This document shows, piece after piece, positions 8,811 to 17,643 of a stretch of 64,000 nt of DNA. Below the pieces are notes generated by a model. That model was given only the letters and a program-made list of their open reading frames with translations. It did not search any database and was not told the DNA's origin. The DNA is from Bacillus halotolerans (GTDB taxonomy: Bacteria; Bacillota; Bacilli; Bacillales; Bacillaceae). The position numbers and the translations under genes are program-made. The stretch spans positions 434,001-498,000 of the forward strand of contig NZ_LPVF01000008.1 in assembly GCF_001517105.1 (NCBI RefSeq), read 5' to 3'. The first letter of the stretch is position 1, and each line of letters begins with the position of its first letter.

Positions 8811-9464
8811 ATGCTGCACAGCTATTTTACTGTGAAAGAAGCAGGAGAACACGAGATTGTTATAGAAAAATCGCGTTTTATCTGTCATTTAAGCCGTGTT
8901 TCTACCGAACAAGAAGCACAGGAATTTATACAGAAAATAAAGAAACAGCACTGGAACGCAACTCATAATTGCTCAGCTTACGTAATTGGCGAAAACGATC
9001 ATATCCAAAAAGCCAATGATGACGGAGAACCGAGCGGCACCGCAGGAGTACCTATGCTCGAGGTGCTAAAAAAACGCGGACTTAAGGATACTTGTGCTGT
9101 CGTTACGCGTTACTTCGGCGGCATAAAGCTGGGAGCAGGCGGTTTAATCCGCGCTTATGGGAAGTCAGTGTCTGAAGGATTAAACCATATAGGTGTTGTA
9201 GAACGGAAGCTTATGAGGGTTATGCATACTTCCGCAGATTATACTTGGCTTGGCAAGATTGAAAATGAATTAAGGGAATCACCTTTTCTATTAAAAGAAA
9301 TTCATTATGCAGAAAACGTAGAATTCGAAGCATATGTAGAAGAAAAAGAAACACAATCGTTTTCTGAGTGGATGACAGAGTTAACAAATGGAAAAAGTGA
9401 TATTACAGAGGGAGAGTTGACGTATCTTGAAAAAGCCGTCAATCACATAAAGGAGACTGAATAA
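8811..9464 (+). CDS. yvyE: YvyE, IMPACT/YigZ-family protein
   Basis: 217 residues from the ATG at 8811, chosen because AGGGGG precedes it at good distance; upstream in-frame starts lack a site. It has the IMPACT (UPF0029) core: NATHNCSAYVIG, DDGEPSGTAGVPML, VVTRYFGGIKLGAGGLIRAYG. The family is widespread and linked to translational stress in eukaryotes and possibly ribosome-associated functions in bacteria; the bacterial role is unsettled. Its last base is shared with the start codon of tagV (TAATG), so the two genes are probably one transcript. It is divergent from degS. Confidence 0.9.
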   Translation: MLHSYFTVKEAGEHEIVIEKSRFICHLSRVSTEQEAQEFIQKIKKQHWNATHNCSAYVIGENDHIQKANDDGEPSGTAGVPMLEVLKKRGLKDTCAVVTRYFGGIKLGAGGLIRAYGKSVSEGLNHIGVVERKLMRVMHTSADYTWLGKIENELRESPFLLKEIHYAENVEFEAYVEEKETQSFSEWMTELTNGKSDITEGELTYLEKAVNHIKETE

Positions 9465-10642
9465 TGGCTGAACGTGTTAGAGTGCGTGTGCGCAAAAAGA
9501 AAAAGAGCAAACGCAGAAAAATTTTAAAAAGGATTATGTTGTTGTTCGTCCTTGCATTATTGGTAGTTGTAGGTCTCGGAGGGTATAAACTATATAAAAC
9601 CATTAACGCTGCGGATGATTCATACGATGCGCTTTCCCGCGGAGATAAATCAAATCTTCGCAGTAAAGTTGTAGATATGAAGAAAAAACCATTTTCTATT
9701 TTATTTATGGGAATTGAAGATTACGCGACAAAAGGACAAAAAGGGAGATCTGACTCTCTTATTGTAGTTACCCTTGATCCGAAAAATAAAACCATGAAAA
9801 TGCTGAGCATTCCGCGCGATACACGTGTGCAATTAGCAAGTGACACAACCGGCAGCAAAACAAAGATCAATTCCGCTTACAGCAAAGGCGGAAAAGATGA
9901 GACTGTTGAAACTGTTGAAAACTTCTTGCAAATCCCAATCGATAAATATGTAACAGTCGATTTTGACGGATTTAAAGATGTTATTAATGAGGTTGGCGGT
10001 ATTGATGTAGATGTACCTTTCGACTTTGATGAAAAAAGTGATGTGGACGAAAGCAAACGGATTTATTTCAAAAAAGGCGAGATGCATTTAAATGGTGAAG
10101 AAGCTCTGGCGTATGCCCGCATGAGAAAACAGGATAAACGCGGAGATTTCGGCCGTAACGACAGACAGAAACAAATTTTAAACGCGTTGATCGATCGGAT
10201 GTCCAACATAAGCAATATTGCAAAAATTGATAAAATCGCAGAAACAGCCAGTGAAAACGTTGAAACCAATATTCGTATTACTGAAGGCTTAGCCTTACAG
10301 CAAATTTACAGCGGCTTTACCAGCAAGAAAATTGATACACTATCAATTACTGGTTCTGATTTGTATTTAGGGCCTAAATTAACATATTATTTTGAACCGG
10401 ATGCTGCGAATCTGGAAAACGTCAGAAAAACGCTTCAAGAGCATTTAGATTATGATCCTGATACGAGCAGTTCAAGCACTGACAGCTCCAGTACCAATAG
10501 CTCAACATCAGACAGCTCTGGCAGCTCAAGCACTGACGGAAGCACTGCAACAGACGGCACTACGAGCGGAAGCGGCTACACAAATGACAGCAGCACAAGC
10601 TCAAATGGCACAACAAGTTCAACAACTGACTCATCATATTGA
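9464..10642 (+). CDS. tagV: LCP-family cell-wall polymer ligase TagV
   Basis: 392 residues (yvhJ). A basic cytoplasmic tail (RVRVRKKKKSKRRK) is followed by one membrane helix around 23-45 and an extracellular LytR-CpsA-Psr domain with GRSDSLIVVTLDP, the SIPRDTRV active-site segment and RGDFGRNDRQKQ arginines that hold the pyrophosphate lipid. LCP enzymes transfer wall teichoic acid from undecaprenyl diphosphate to peptidoglycan. After about residue 325 there is a low-complexity Ser/Thr/Gly/Asp tail, likely a flexible wall-spanning spacer. It overlaps yvyE by one base, and tagO, which starts the same pathway, faces it from the other strand. Confidence 0.95.
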   Translation: MAERVRVRVRKKKKSKRRKILKRIMLLFVLALLVVVGLGGYKLYKTINAADDSYDALSRGDKSNLRSKVVDMKKKPFSILFMGIEDYATKGQKGRSDSLIVVTLDPKNKTMKMLSIPRDTRVQLASDTTGSKTKINSAYSKGGKDETVETVENFLQIPIDKYVTVDFDGFKDVINEVGGIDVDVPFDFDEKSDVDESKRIYFKKGEMHLNGEEALAYARMRKQDKRGDFGRNDRQKQILNALIDRMSNISNIAKIDKIAETASENVETNIRITEGLALQQIYSGFTSKKIDTLSITGSDLYLGPKLTYYFEPDAANLENVRKTLQEHLDYDPDTSSSSTDSSSTNSSTSDSSGSSSTDGSTATDGTTSGSGYTNDSSTSSNGTTSSTTDSSY

Positions 10643-10680
10643 AAAAAAGCCCGGTCCTTTAACGGATCGGGCTCTTTTAC
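10642..10680 (+). terminator. Intrinsic terminator after tagV
   Basis: Ten-base-pair stem AGCCCGGTCC / GGATCGGGCT (10648-10657, 10664-10673; one G-T pair) followed by CTTTT. Confidence 0.85.
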
Positions 10681-10684
10681 GCAG

Positions 10685-10717
10685 AAAAAACACCGGCTCA
10701 TAGAACCGGTGTTTTAA
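10685..10717 (-). terminator. Intrinsic terminator after tagO
   Basis: Stem AACACCGG / CCGGTGTT (10689-10696, 10706-10713) flanked by A- and T-runs. On the minus strand it follows, and partly overlaps, the tagO stop codon. Confidence 0.85.
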
Positions 10718-11790
10718 TTTCTTTTCACAAGACGTTTATAGAATTTTGTAAATGGCTTAAAACGCTCATTCACGAGTCCCGTTACTTCTGCTATTATTTG
10801 CATAAATATGATTAAGATAAAGATAATAAACAGGGAAAGCCAAATTGTAGCGCTTTTCAGCACGATTGCACTGATGCTGAAAATAAATCCAATCAGGTAG
10901 ATGACAATGACCGACATCCGATGTGAAAGGCCAAAGGCCATCAGCCTATGGTGGATATGTGATTTATCGGGCGCCGAAATCGGCTGTTTGTTTAGTATCC
11001 GTCTTATGATTGCAAATGTTGTGTCAAAAATCGGCACGCCTAATATAATAATCGGAATGACAATACTGAACAATGTTACGCTTTTATACAGCCCTAACAA
11101 TGAGAGAATGGAAATGACATACCCTAAAAACAGTGATCCCGTATCCCCCATAAAGATTTTTGCCGGATGAAAATTGTAGAACAAAAATCCGAGCGTACTT
11201 GCGATAACAACTAATGAAAGTGACAGAATGAGTACTTTTCCGCCAGATAGCGCCATAACTGCAATCGTGGACAGGCCGATAACAGAAAGACCTGCTGCAA
11301 GGCCATCCAATCCGTCAATCAGGTTCATCGCGTTTGTGATGCCGACAATCCATAATACAGTCAGCGGATATGCCAGCCAGCCCAATTCAAATCGTTCAGC
11401 TAAAAAAGGTACTGAGAAAAAGTCCATTTTTAAGCCCGTGCTTACAATCATAATAGCTACGGCTAATTGAATGATAAATTTAACTTTTGCGCTTAATTGA
11501 TATTTATCGTCAAGAATTCCCAACACAATAATGATAAATGCACCGACTGTGATAGCCGTCATTCTTGTTTCTGTGTATATACCGGATACAAGCACGCCTG
11601 TAACCACCCCGATAAATATGGCCAGCCCGCCCATTCGGGGCATGATTTTATCATGTACTTTTCGATTGCCGGGCTGATCAACTGCACCTATTTTAATCGC
11701 AATCCTTTTTACGATTGGGGTTATGATTAAAACCGTTAGCAGCGAGACAATAAACGCAACAACAATGCGAATCATGCGTTCGTCAAGCAT
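10714..11790 (-). CDS. tagO: TagO, undecaprenyl-phosphate GlcNAc-1-phosphate transferase
   Basis: 358 residues with about ten or eleven membrane helices. The polyprenyl-phosphate sugar-1-phosphate transferase motifs are present: VLGILDDKY (Asp pair), NAMNLIDGLDGLAAG, FMGDTGSLFLG and the KSHIHHRL loop. TagO makes C55-PP-GlcNAc on the inner membrane face, the first step for major and minor wall teichoic acids and, in Bacillus, for teichuronic acid. Its start is the ATG at 11790 with GGAG upstream. It is transcribed alone, between tuaH and tagV. Confidence 0.96.
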   Translation of the reverse strand: MLDERMIRIVVAFIVSLLTVLIITPIVKRIAIKIGAVDQPGNRKVHDKIMPRMGGLAIFIGVVTGVLVSGIYTETRMTAITVGAFIIIVLGILDDKYQLSAKVKFIIQLAVAIMIVSTGLKMDFFSVPFLAERFELGWLAYPLTVLWIVGITNAMNLIDGLDGLAAGLSVIGLSTIAVMALSGGKVLILSLSLVVIASTLGFLFYNFHPAKIFMGDTGSLFLGYVISILSLLGLYKSVTLFSIVIPIIILGVPIFDTTFAIIRRILNKQPISAPDKSHIHHRLMAFGLSHRMSVIVIYLIGFIFSISAIVLKSATIWLSLFIIFILIIFMQIIAEVTGLVNERFKPFTKFYKRLVKRN

Positions 11791-11849
11791 AAAGAAGTCT
11801 CCTTTGGAATTATATGAAGTCTTTATTTATATAGAGAACCGTTCCTTCC

Positions 11850-11879
11850 ATTATACCTTCTCCTTAGTTATTATAACAA
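11850..11879 (-). promoter_or_regulatory. Probable SigA promoter of tagO
   Basis: Minus strand: TTGTTA (11874-11879), 18-base spacer, TATAAT (11850-11855), about 60 bases before the tagO start. A perfect -10 with a moderate -35. Confidence 0.55.
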
Positions 11880-11908
11880 GCTTCATCAAAAAGAAACACG
11901 TATAATCA

Positions 11909-11938
11909 AAAAACGCGCATCCCAATTAAAGGACTACG
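11909..11938 (-). terminator. Probable terminator at the end of the tua operon
   Basis: Minus-strand imperfect stem GCGTAGTCC / GGGATGCGC with one mismatch and two G-T pairs, followed by six T. It overlaps the end of tuaH. Confidence 0.55.
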
Positions 11939-13130
11939 CATGTTTTTGAATCCCTGTATATTTCATGATTTGTTTGAATAAAACATTCCAATCTTGTGTG
12001 CGGGCAATGTTTCGCCGCATCTCTTTGTATGTCTCGTCTCCGTCTTTTTCAAGCACTTTCTCGCACGCAGTTATAAAATCATTATGGTCATTGCCTTCCA
12101 TATATTCGTAAATATACGGCTTTTGCATTTTAGAAGTTGACGGAAGGTTAGAGCCGACGACCGGCTTTCCTGCTGCTAAAAATTCAAATAGCTTAAGCGG
12201 GAAAACCGCTTGGTTATAGGATGACTTTTTATAAGGCATAATACCGACATCAATCAGTTCCATAAAGTGCGGAACTTCTTTCGGATCTGCCGGCCCCGTC
12301 CATATCACATTGGAAAGCTTCAGAAGCTCCTGAAACGCTGTGTCACCATTGGTGGCGTCCGGGCCGACCCATAAAAATGTCCAATCGGGTTTTCTCAGAG
12401 CCGCTTCTTCAATCAATTTAAAATCCAGCTTTGGTTTAATCCCGCCGATAAATCCCAGTACAGCCCCCTCTCTTCCCTGCAAGATGCTTCGATCGGGAAC
12501 CGCTTTATGTTCAGAAAACAGGTCATATTCAACACCGTTTTCAACGGTATGAACCTTTTCTTGCCCCGCTGTCAGCTTTTTGTCAACTTCATTGTGCAGG
12601 TACTCTGATGAACAAGTAATGGAATCGGCACGCTCGATAATTCGCAGCTCCGCTGTTTTGATGACTTTCCGCCTGAACTCGGAAAGCATATTGGAACGTC
12701 CGCTGATCGGCGCCGCCCACAAGTCACTGCAATCATAAATCACCTGATCCCAAGGGTACAGTGAAGACAGCAGCGGGAATCCGGGAAACGTGTACCATAA
12801 GCAGCAGCGTTCACCTCTGGCTGAAGCGGATTTCAGCTCTTCTAATAAAGGTGAGAGCTTATGCTTATAAAACACATCGGTATAGCGTCCGAAGCGAAAC
12901 ATTTTCTTTTGCAGCAAGTCCTTTACGGCAAACTGCCGGATGCCGGATTGAACTTGCTGAAATTCCATCCTTTGGGTGCGCGGAGCCGGGCAGACCCAGA
13001 TGACTTCCTTTGTTTCTTCCTGAGCAGCTAAAAATTCAGCCAATCGATGCCGTCTGTACCTCAATTGATCTTTTCCCCATTCAGCAGTAGCCACGATGAC
13101 GTGAATCATTGCTTTTGTTTCCACCTTCAT
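11934..13130 (-). CDS. tuaH: TuaH, teichuronic acid glycosyltransferase
   Basis: About 398 residues of the GT4-like (GT-B) glycosyltransferase group: YDCSDLWAAPISG, TVENGVEYDLF, VLGFIGGIKPKLD and the donor-site stretch FPLKLFEFLAAGKPVVGSNLP. No membrane segment. It is the last gene of the tua operon and probably adds GlcA or GalNAc to the lipid-linked teichuronic acid repeat on the cytoplasmic face; which linkage is not known from the sequence. The start is uncertain: ATGs at 13133 or 13130 lie very close to an AAAAGGTG, and an ATG at 13109 has AAGGTGG eleven bases upstream. Confidence 0.9.
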   Translation of the reverse strand: MKVETKAMIHVIVATAEWGKDQLRYRRHRLAEFLAAQEETKEVIWVCPAPRTQRMEFQQVQSGIRQFAVKDLLQKKMFRFGRYTDVFYKHKLSPLLEELKSASARGERCCLWYTFPGFPLLSSLYPWDQVIYDCSDLWAAPISGRSNMLSEFRRKVIKTAELRIIERADSITCSSEYLHNEVDKKLTAGQEKVHTVENGVEYDLFSEHKAVPDRSILQGREGAVLGFIGGIKPKLDFKLIEEAALRKPDWTFLWVGPDATNGDTAFQELLKLSNVIWTGPADPKEVPHFMELIDVGIMPYKKSSYNQAVFPLKLFEFLAAGKPVVGSNLPSTSKMQKPYIYEYMEGNDHNDFITACEKVLEKDGDETYKEMRRNIARTQDWNVLFKQIMKYTGIQKHA

Positions 13131-13152
13131 CACCTTTTCTCTCTGTTTGCGG

Positions 13153-13911
13153 TTACAGTCTTTTTTTCACCGCGTTTTTCGCATATTGAACAAAACACCA
13201 TGTCGCTTTCATTAAATGGAGCCGTTCGATCTCTCTGTAGACAAACCATGTTTTTTTTGCAGCCTTCCATTTGTTGCTTGAAATCGAATTATTGACAAGC
13301 CGGTATTCAGCTAAACACTCATTCATTCCGTAAGCTGTAAAACCCTTTTTTAAAAGAGACAGCCATGTTGCCAAGTCTTGCCTCGTTCTAATATTCGGCA
13401 TTTGGATCTGTCCCGTCTGTTCCCTGTCAATCATCACCGTTAGACAGCCGATAATGGTATTTTTAAGAGCATCATCATATGTCAGGCTTTCGGGAGCATG
13501 AATGAATTTATCCATCGGCACCCCGTCCTGCGACATTAAACTGTAGCCTGTAAAGGAAAACGCACAGGACCGCTCCATCATAAAATTAAGCTGCTTTTTC
13601 AGTTTGTCTTTTTTCCATTTGTCATCACTGTCCAAAAAGGCCACATAGCGTCCTTGGGCATGTTCCAGCGCTTTATTTCTTGCTATCGCGGCTCCGCTGT
13701 TCTCTTCCAGAAAGATCACATGAATTCTTTCATCTATCTTCTCATACTGCTTTAAAATGTCGCGTGTGCCATCCGTTGAGCAATCGTCCACGATAATCAT
13801 TTCCCAATGAGGGTGGCTCTGATCTAATACTGAATGAATCGTGTCTTCAATATAGTCACGCGCATTATAAGAAGGTGTAATGACAGATACGAGAGGTTTC
13901 CAGTTGGTCAT
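13153..13911 (-). CDS. tuaG: TuaG, family-2 glycosyltransferase
   Basis: 252 residues from the ATG at 13911 (GGAG nine bases upstream). A GT2, GT-A fold enzyme: VSVITPSYNARDYI at the N-terminus, VDDCSTDGT and LDSDDKW (the metal-binding DXD). It has no membrane helices and so acts on the cytoplasmic face. In the tua operon it is one of four glycosyltransferase-type genes building the GlcA-GalNAc repeat. It lies 22 bases before tuaH. Confidence 0.93.
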   Translation of the reverse strand: MTNWKPLVSVITPSYNARDYIEDTIHSVLDQSHPHWEMIIVDDCSTDGTRDILKQYEKIDERIHVIFLEENSGAAIARNKALEHAQGRYVAFLDSDDKWKKDKLKKQLNFMMERSCAFSFTGYSLMSQDGVPMDKFIHAPESLTYDDALKNTIIGCLTVMIDREQTGQIQMPNIRTRQDLATWLSLLKKGFTAYGMNECLAEYRLVNNSISSNKWKAAKKTWFVYREIERLHLMKATWCFVQYAKNAVKKRL

Positions 13912-13934
13912 GATCACATCTCCATCGTATGATT

Positions 13935-14615
13935 TTAAAAGGACTCTCTGAAAAATTCAGGAATGACAACGAACATAAAGGCAATCGTTATGCCGATCAG
14001 AACACCCAGAACCGCTTTCTTTTTCGGGGACATTCCTCCGCCTGATGCCTCACTTACGGTTTCAGAATCAACGGCACTGGCCGCTTTCAGATTAAGCTGT
14101 GTGTTTTTCAGCTCATACAAAAACCTTTCTTTATCCACCTTGGAATCCCCGCTCACTGTTTCACCTTCCAGCGCGTCTATGCTGCGGCGGATAACGGCTT
14201 CTCTTTCCTCAAACAGCTTTTGGTCGTTTTTGAGAAAGGTGGAGGAAACAGCGTTTAACACCGATTCGGTTCTTTCCTGATCCTGGTCGGCATAGCTCAA
14301 AGACAGTAAAGACTTAGACTCCGATTTCACGGTGAGCTTCTCTTTGATCTCTGCAAGATCTTCATCTTTTTCGTCAGGAAGCGCCTCTTTCAAAAAAGCA
14401 TCACTCCTCAGCAGGAGCGGAATCTCTTCTGTACTGTTATAAACCGGATGATCATAGCTCCCCACAGCTAAAGTAACCTCAGCTGTGTAACTCTTTTTAT
14501 CCGCGATTTGGGACGGCAGTATATACCCCGCCGCACCTAAAATAAGCGGCACTAATATAATCCAGATGATATTTTTCTTTATGCGCCGGGCTAATCTTAT
14601 CACTATATCCTTCAT
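13935..14615 (-). CDS. tuaF: TuaF, Wzz-like membrane protein
   Basis: 226 residues. One membrane helix near 15-35 (NIIWIILVPLILGAAGYIL) and one near 200-218, enclosing a mostly helical extracytoplasmic domain. This is the chain-length determinant (Wzz/YveK) layout, without any kinase partner. It probably tunes teichuronic acid chain length at the polymerase TuaE, coded next to it. The assignment to chain-length control is inference from topology and operon position. Confidence 0.9.
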   Translation of the reverse strand: MKDIVIRLARRIKKNIIWIILVPLILGAAGYILPSQIADKKSYTAEVTLAVGSYDHPVYNSTEEIPLLLRSDAFLKEALPDEKDEDLAEIKEKLTVKSESKSLLSLSYADQDQERTESVLNAVSSTFLKNDQKLFEEREAVIRRSIDALEGETVSGDSKVDKERFLYELKNTQLNLKAASAVDSETVSEASGGGMSPKKKAVLGVLIGITIAFMFVVIPEFFRESF

Positions 14616-14644
14616 ATAAGTCTCCCTGCTTTTTTGTAGTCTGT

Positions 14645-16111
14645 TTACCGGTATATGGGCTCAAGCTGCTGTCTGGATCGCCTTAAGACATTCACCGCGG
14701 CGATGACGAGCGCCAGAAATACCCAATGGAAAAATAAATTTGAGACAGAGCTTGGGCTGATGCTGGATACCAGGAAACTGACCATAGCTGTGATGAGCCC
14801 TTCTGTGATCAGTTTTGACTGATTTTCCATTTTTCTTTCATAAAACTTGTAAAGCACCCACATCAGGTATAAATAAATGGCCAGATAGCCGAGCATGATA
14901 AGCAAGCCGAAGTTTGCCAGAATCTCTGCCAGCCAATTGTGCACCTCTGTCACGTTGTCAGTATCATATAAAGCATGATGCTCAAGATAATAAGACACAT
15001 TGCCTGCGCCCACTCCGAATCCGTATGAGTCAAGGAAGAAGTGCCATGCGTTTTTTAACAGATTGGCTCTGGCCACATTGGACGGAAGTGTCTCTTGGAA
15101 TGAATGAGACGTCTGAGGAGCCAGGAACAGCTTCCAAAACAATGCGAAAATCCGGCTGGCAAAAAGAGCCGCAAAGACCGCAATTCCTGCTGCCGACAGC
15201 CAAATAGCGATTTTTTTCAGAACAGGCGGCAAGACAATAAAAATGTAGACGGCTATTCCCGCAAAAACGCCCAGCAGGCTGGCTCTGGAACCAGTCGCAA
15301 AGATTAAATACAACGCACCAAGCGAGAGCACAAGGCCAATTCCCTTTAAGTAACCGTTCTTTATGTTTTTCACCATTGCGATGTAAAAAAAGAAACTGAT
15401 CGACAAAAATGTCGCAAAATCATTTTGATTAAAGAAGACTGAGGTCGGATAATGCTGCTTATATTCCGGTCCGCTGTACAATGTCGAACTCGGGAGATGA
15501 TGATGCGTGATATGATTGTAAAAACCGATGATCATCAGAAATACCGTCATCACCAGCCAGATGGAATAAATAATCATCAGACGTTCCATTTTTTGCACAT
15601 ACATCACAATAAGATAAATAAAAAATATCCCCATCGCCAGCAGTGCTAAATATTTCAGACCATCTGTAACTGATTTGGCCCACAGCAGAGAAACAAGGCC
15701 GTATATAAACCAAAAAGCGAAAAAGAGCAAAATCCCTTTCACTTGCAGTCCGTTCCATCTTTCAATATGTGTTCGATTCCGCACCACACCGATCACATGG
15801 AGGCACCCCGCTGCAATGAGCAGAAGCCTGTAAAGAAACAAACTGAAAAATCCAAGATGAATCGCGAAAAATGCATTATTTAAAAAAGTGCAGGCGATCA
15901 AAATATAGATTACAGCCATAAAGAGCCGTTCTTTTGTTGTAAATGCGGTTGCAAGTGTCAGTACAAACAGACCAATTGCCAACACCGCAAGCACGGCAGC
16001 CATCTGTATTAAACCTATATCTGTACGGATGGCTCCCAGCAATAGGACGACTCCAAATATGGCAGCGGCCAGTAACGAAAGCGTATGGACCGCTGAACGT
16101 TTGATACTCAC
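14645..16111 (-). CDS. tuaE: TuaE, probable teichuronic acid polymerase
   Basis: 488 residues with about twelve membrane helices and a long external loop between the later helices (about residues 330-400; SNVARANLLKNAWHFF...GVGAGNVSYYLEHHALY...EVHNWLAEILANFG). That is the O-antigen ligase/Wzy_C signature, in which loop Arg and His residues are functional. It most likely polymerises lipid-linked repeats outside the membrane after TuaB flips them. It lies between tuaF and tuaD on the same strand. Confidence 0.92.
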   Translation of the reverse strand: MSIKRSAVHTLSLLAAAIFGVVLLLGAIRTDIGLIQMAAVLAVLAIGLFVLTLATAFTTKERLFMAVIYILIACTFLNNAFFAIHLGFFSLFLYRLLLIAAGCLHVIGVVRNRTHIERWNGLQVKGILLFFAFWFIYGLVSLLWAKSVTDGLKYLALLAMGIFFIYLIVMYVQKMERLMIIYSIWLVMTVFLMIIGFYNHITHHHLPSSTLYSGPEYKQHYPTSVFFNQNDFATFLSISFFFYIAMVKNIKNGYLKGIGLVLSLGALYLIFATGSRASLLGVFAGIAVYIFIVLPPVLKKIAIWLSAAGIAVFAALFASRIFALFWKLFLAPQTSHSFQETLPSNVARANLLKNAWHFFLDSYGFGVGAGNVSYYLEHHALYDTDNVTEVHNWLAEILANFGLLIMLGYLAIYLYLMWVLYKFYERKMENQSKLITEGLITAMVSFLVSSISPSSVSNLFFHWVFLALVIAAVNVLRRSRQQLEPIYR

Positions 16112-16196
16112 ATGTTTAACCCCTTTCCTGATGTTTCAGGAGCCGGCGGCCGAGCCTAAGCAGCCAGCAGCTTTAACCAAGTAACACTTTTTCTTT

Positions 16197-17582
16197 TTAT
16201 AGGTTGACGCTCCCCAAGTCTTTAGCCAATTCCTCGAGCGGCAAGCCCGGAAAATACTTGTCAGAAGGCTCCGCTCCCCGAACAGCAGGACGGCCGATGG
16301 AGTGATAAATGTATCCGGCTGCCTGCATCTCTTCAAGTGAAAATAAATTTCTGCCGTCGATGATGATCGGCTGTTTTAAGAGGGTTTTCACTTTAACAAG
16401 CTCCATTTCTTTCACTTCCGGCCAATCCGTTAAGATCAGGCATGCATCAGTGTCCTCAATCGCATCATACACATCTGTATAATACTCGACCTGTTCGCCA
16501 AGGATCGCTGAAGCTTCAGGAATAGCAATCGGATCGTATGCTTTTACATGTGCGCCCAGCTGCTGCAGCATCGGGATAATATCTAGAGCAGGAGCGGATC
16601 TCACATCGTTTGTATTCGGTTTGAAGGCCAATCCGAGCACGGAAATGGTTCTCCCTTTTATGCTTCCCATCACAGTTAAGAGCTTATCTACAATGTGAAC
16701 GCGCTGCTTTTCATTTGTCTCAATGACGGCTTCTATGAGCTTAAATGGATATCCGGCCGTTTTGGCAATTTGAAGCAGTGCGGTTGTATCCTTAGGAAAG
16801 CAGGAGCCGCCAAACCCAATACCCGCTTTCAAGAACTTTCTGCCGATCCGGCTGTCGAGCCCGACGCCGTCAGCAACGTTTGAGACATCCGCGCCGACTC
16901 GCTCGCAAATGTTCGCGATATCGTTAATAAACGAAATCTTTGTAGCCAAAAATGCATTTGCAGCATATTTAATCATCTCTGCACTTTCTAAATTCGTTTT
17001 AATAACAGGGGCATGAAAAGGCTGATGCAATTCCTCTATGATGGAAGCGGCTTTATGACTGGTAGATCCTATGACGGCACGCTCCATATTCATCGTGTCA
17101 TAAATCGCTGAGCCCTCCCGAAGAAATTCAGGGTTGGATACAACATCAAAGGAGCATCTTCCCTTCGAAGCTTTTTGAACGATAGATTGAACCAGTTTTC
17201 CGGTACCGACTGGGACTGTGCTTTTATTGACAATGATTTTGTAGCCGGTGAGATGTTCACCGATCGTTTTCGCAGCCGCTTTGACGTACGTTAAATCAGC
17301 TTCGCCTGTTTTAGACATCGGGGTTCCGACTGCAATATAAATAATGTCTGAAGCCCGAATGGCAGACGGAATATCGTTAGTAAAAGACAGACGCTGTTCT
17401 AACACATTTTTTTCAACTAAATCTGCAAGCCCTGGTTCATAGATTGGGATTACTCCGTTTTTCAGACTTCTGATTTTTGATTCGTTGATATCACAGCAAA
17501 TCACTTTATTTCCGATTTCCGCAAAGCAGGTGCCTGATACGAGTCCTACATATCCTGTTCCAATGACAGCAATTTTTTTCAC
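16197..17582 (-). CDS. tuaD: TuaD, UDP-glucose 6-dehydrogenase
   Basis: 461 residues from the GTG at 17582, which has GATGAGG just before it; the in-frame ATG nine bases earlier abuts the GGAGAGGG and is less likely. Rossmann motif IAVIGTGYVGLVSGTCFAE, NKSTVPVGTG, ESAEMIKYAANAFLATKISF, the catalytic Cys in GIGFGGSCFPKD (about residue 260), and LGLAFKPNTNDVR. It oxidises UDP-glucose to UDP-glucuronate for teichuronic acid; GtaB, coded elsewhere in this window, supplies UDP-glucose. Confidence 0.96.
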   Translation of the reverse strand: MKKIAVIGTGYVGLVSGTCFAEIGNKVICCDINESKIRSLKNGVIPIYEPGLADLVEKNVLEQRLSFTNDIPSAIRASDIIYIAVGTPMSKTGEADLTYVKAAAKTIGEHLTGYKIIVNKSTVPVGTGKLVQSIVQKASKGRCSFDVVSNPEFLREGSAIYDTMNMERAVIGSTSHKAASIIEELHQPFHAPVIKTNLESAEMIKYAANAFLATKISFINDIANICERVGADVSNVADGVGLDSRIGRKFLKAGIGFGGSCFPKDTTALLQIAKTAGYPFKLIEAVIETNEKQRVHIVDKLLTVMGSIKGRTISVLGLAFKPNTNDVRSAPALDIIPMLQQLGAHVKAYDPIAIPEASAILGEQVEYYTDVYDAIEDTDACLILTDWPEVKEMELVKVKTLLKQPIIIDGRNLFSLEEMQAAGYIYHSIGRPAVRGAEPSDKYFPGLPLEELAKDLGSVNL

Positions 17583-17643
17583 AGCCCTCATCCCTCTCCT
17601 GTAAATTCATCTTCCTATTTATATTGGTCGCAGTTACTTACGA

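Noticed and set aside
10452..10703. Open frame rich in Ala, Gln and Thr on the plus strand
   Set aside because: It is the shifted reading of the repetitive Ser/Thr-rich tail of tagV and has no ribosome site.
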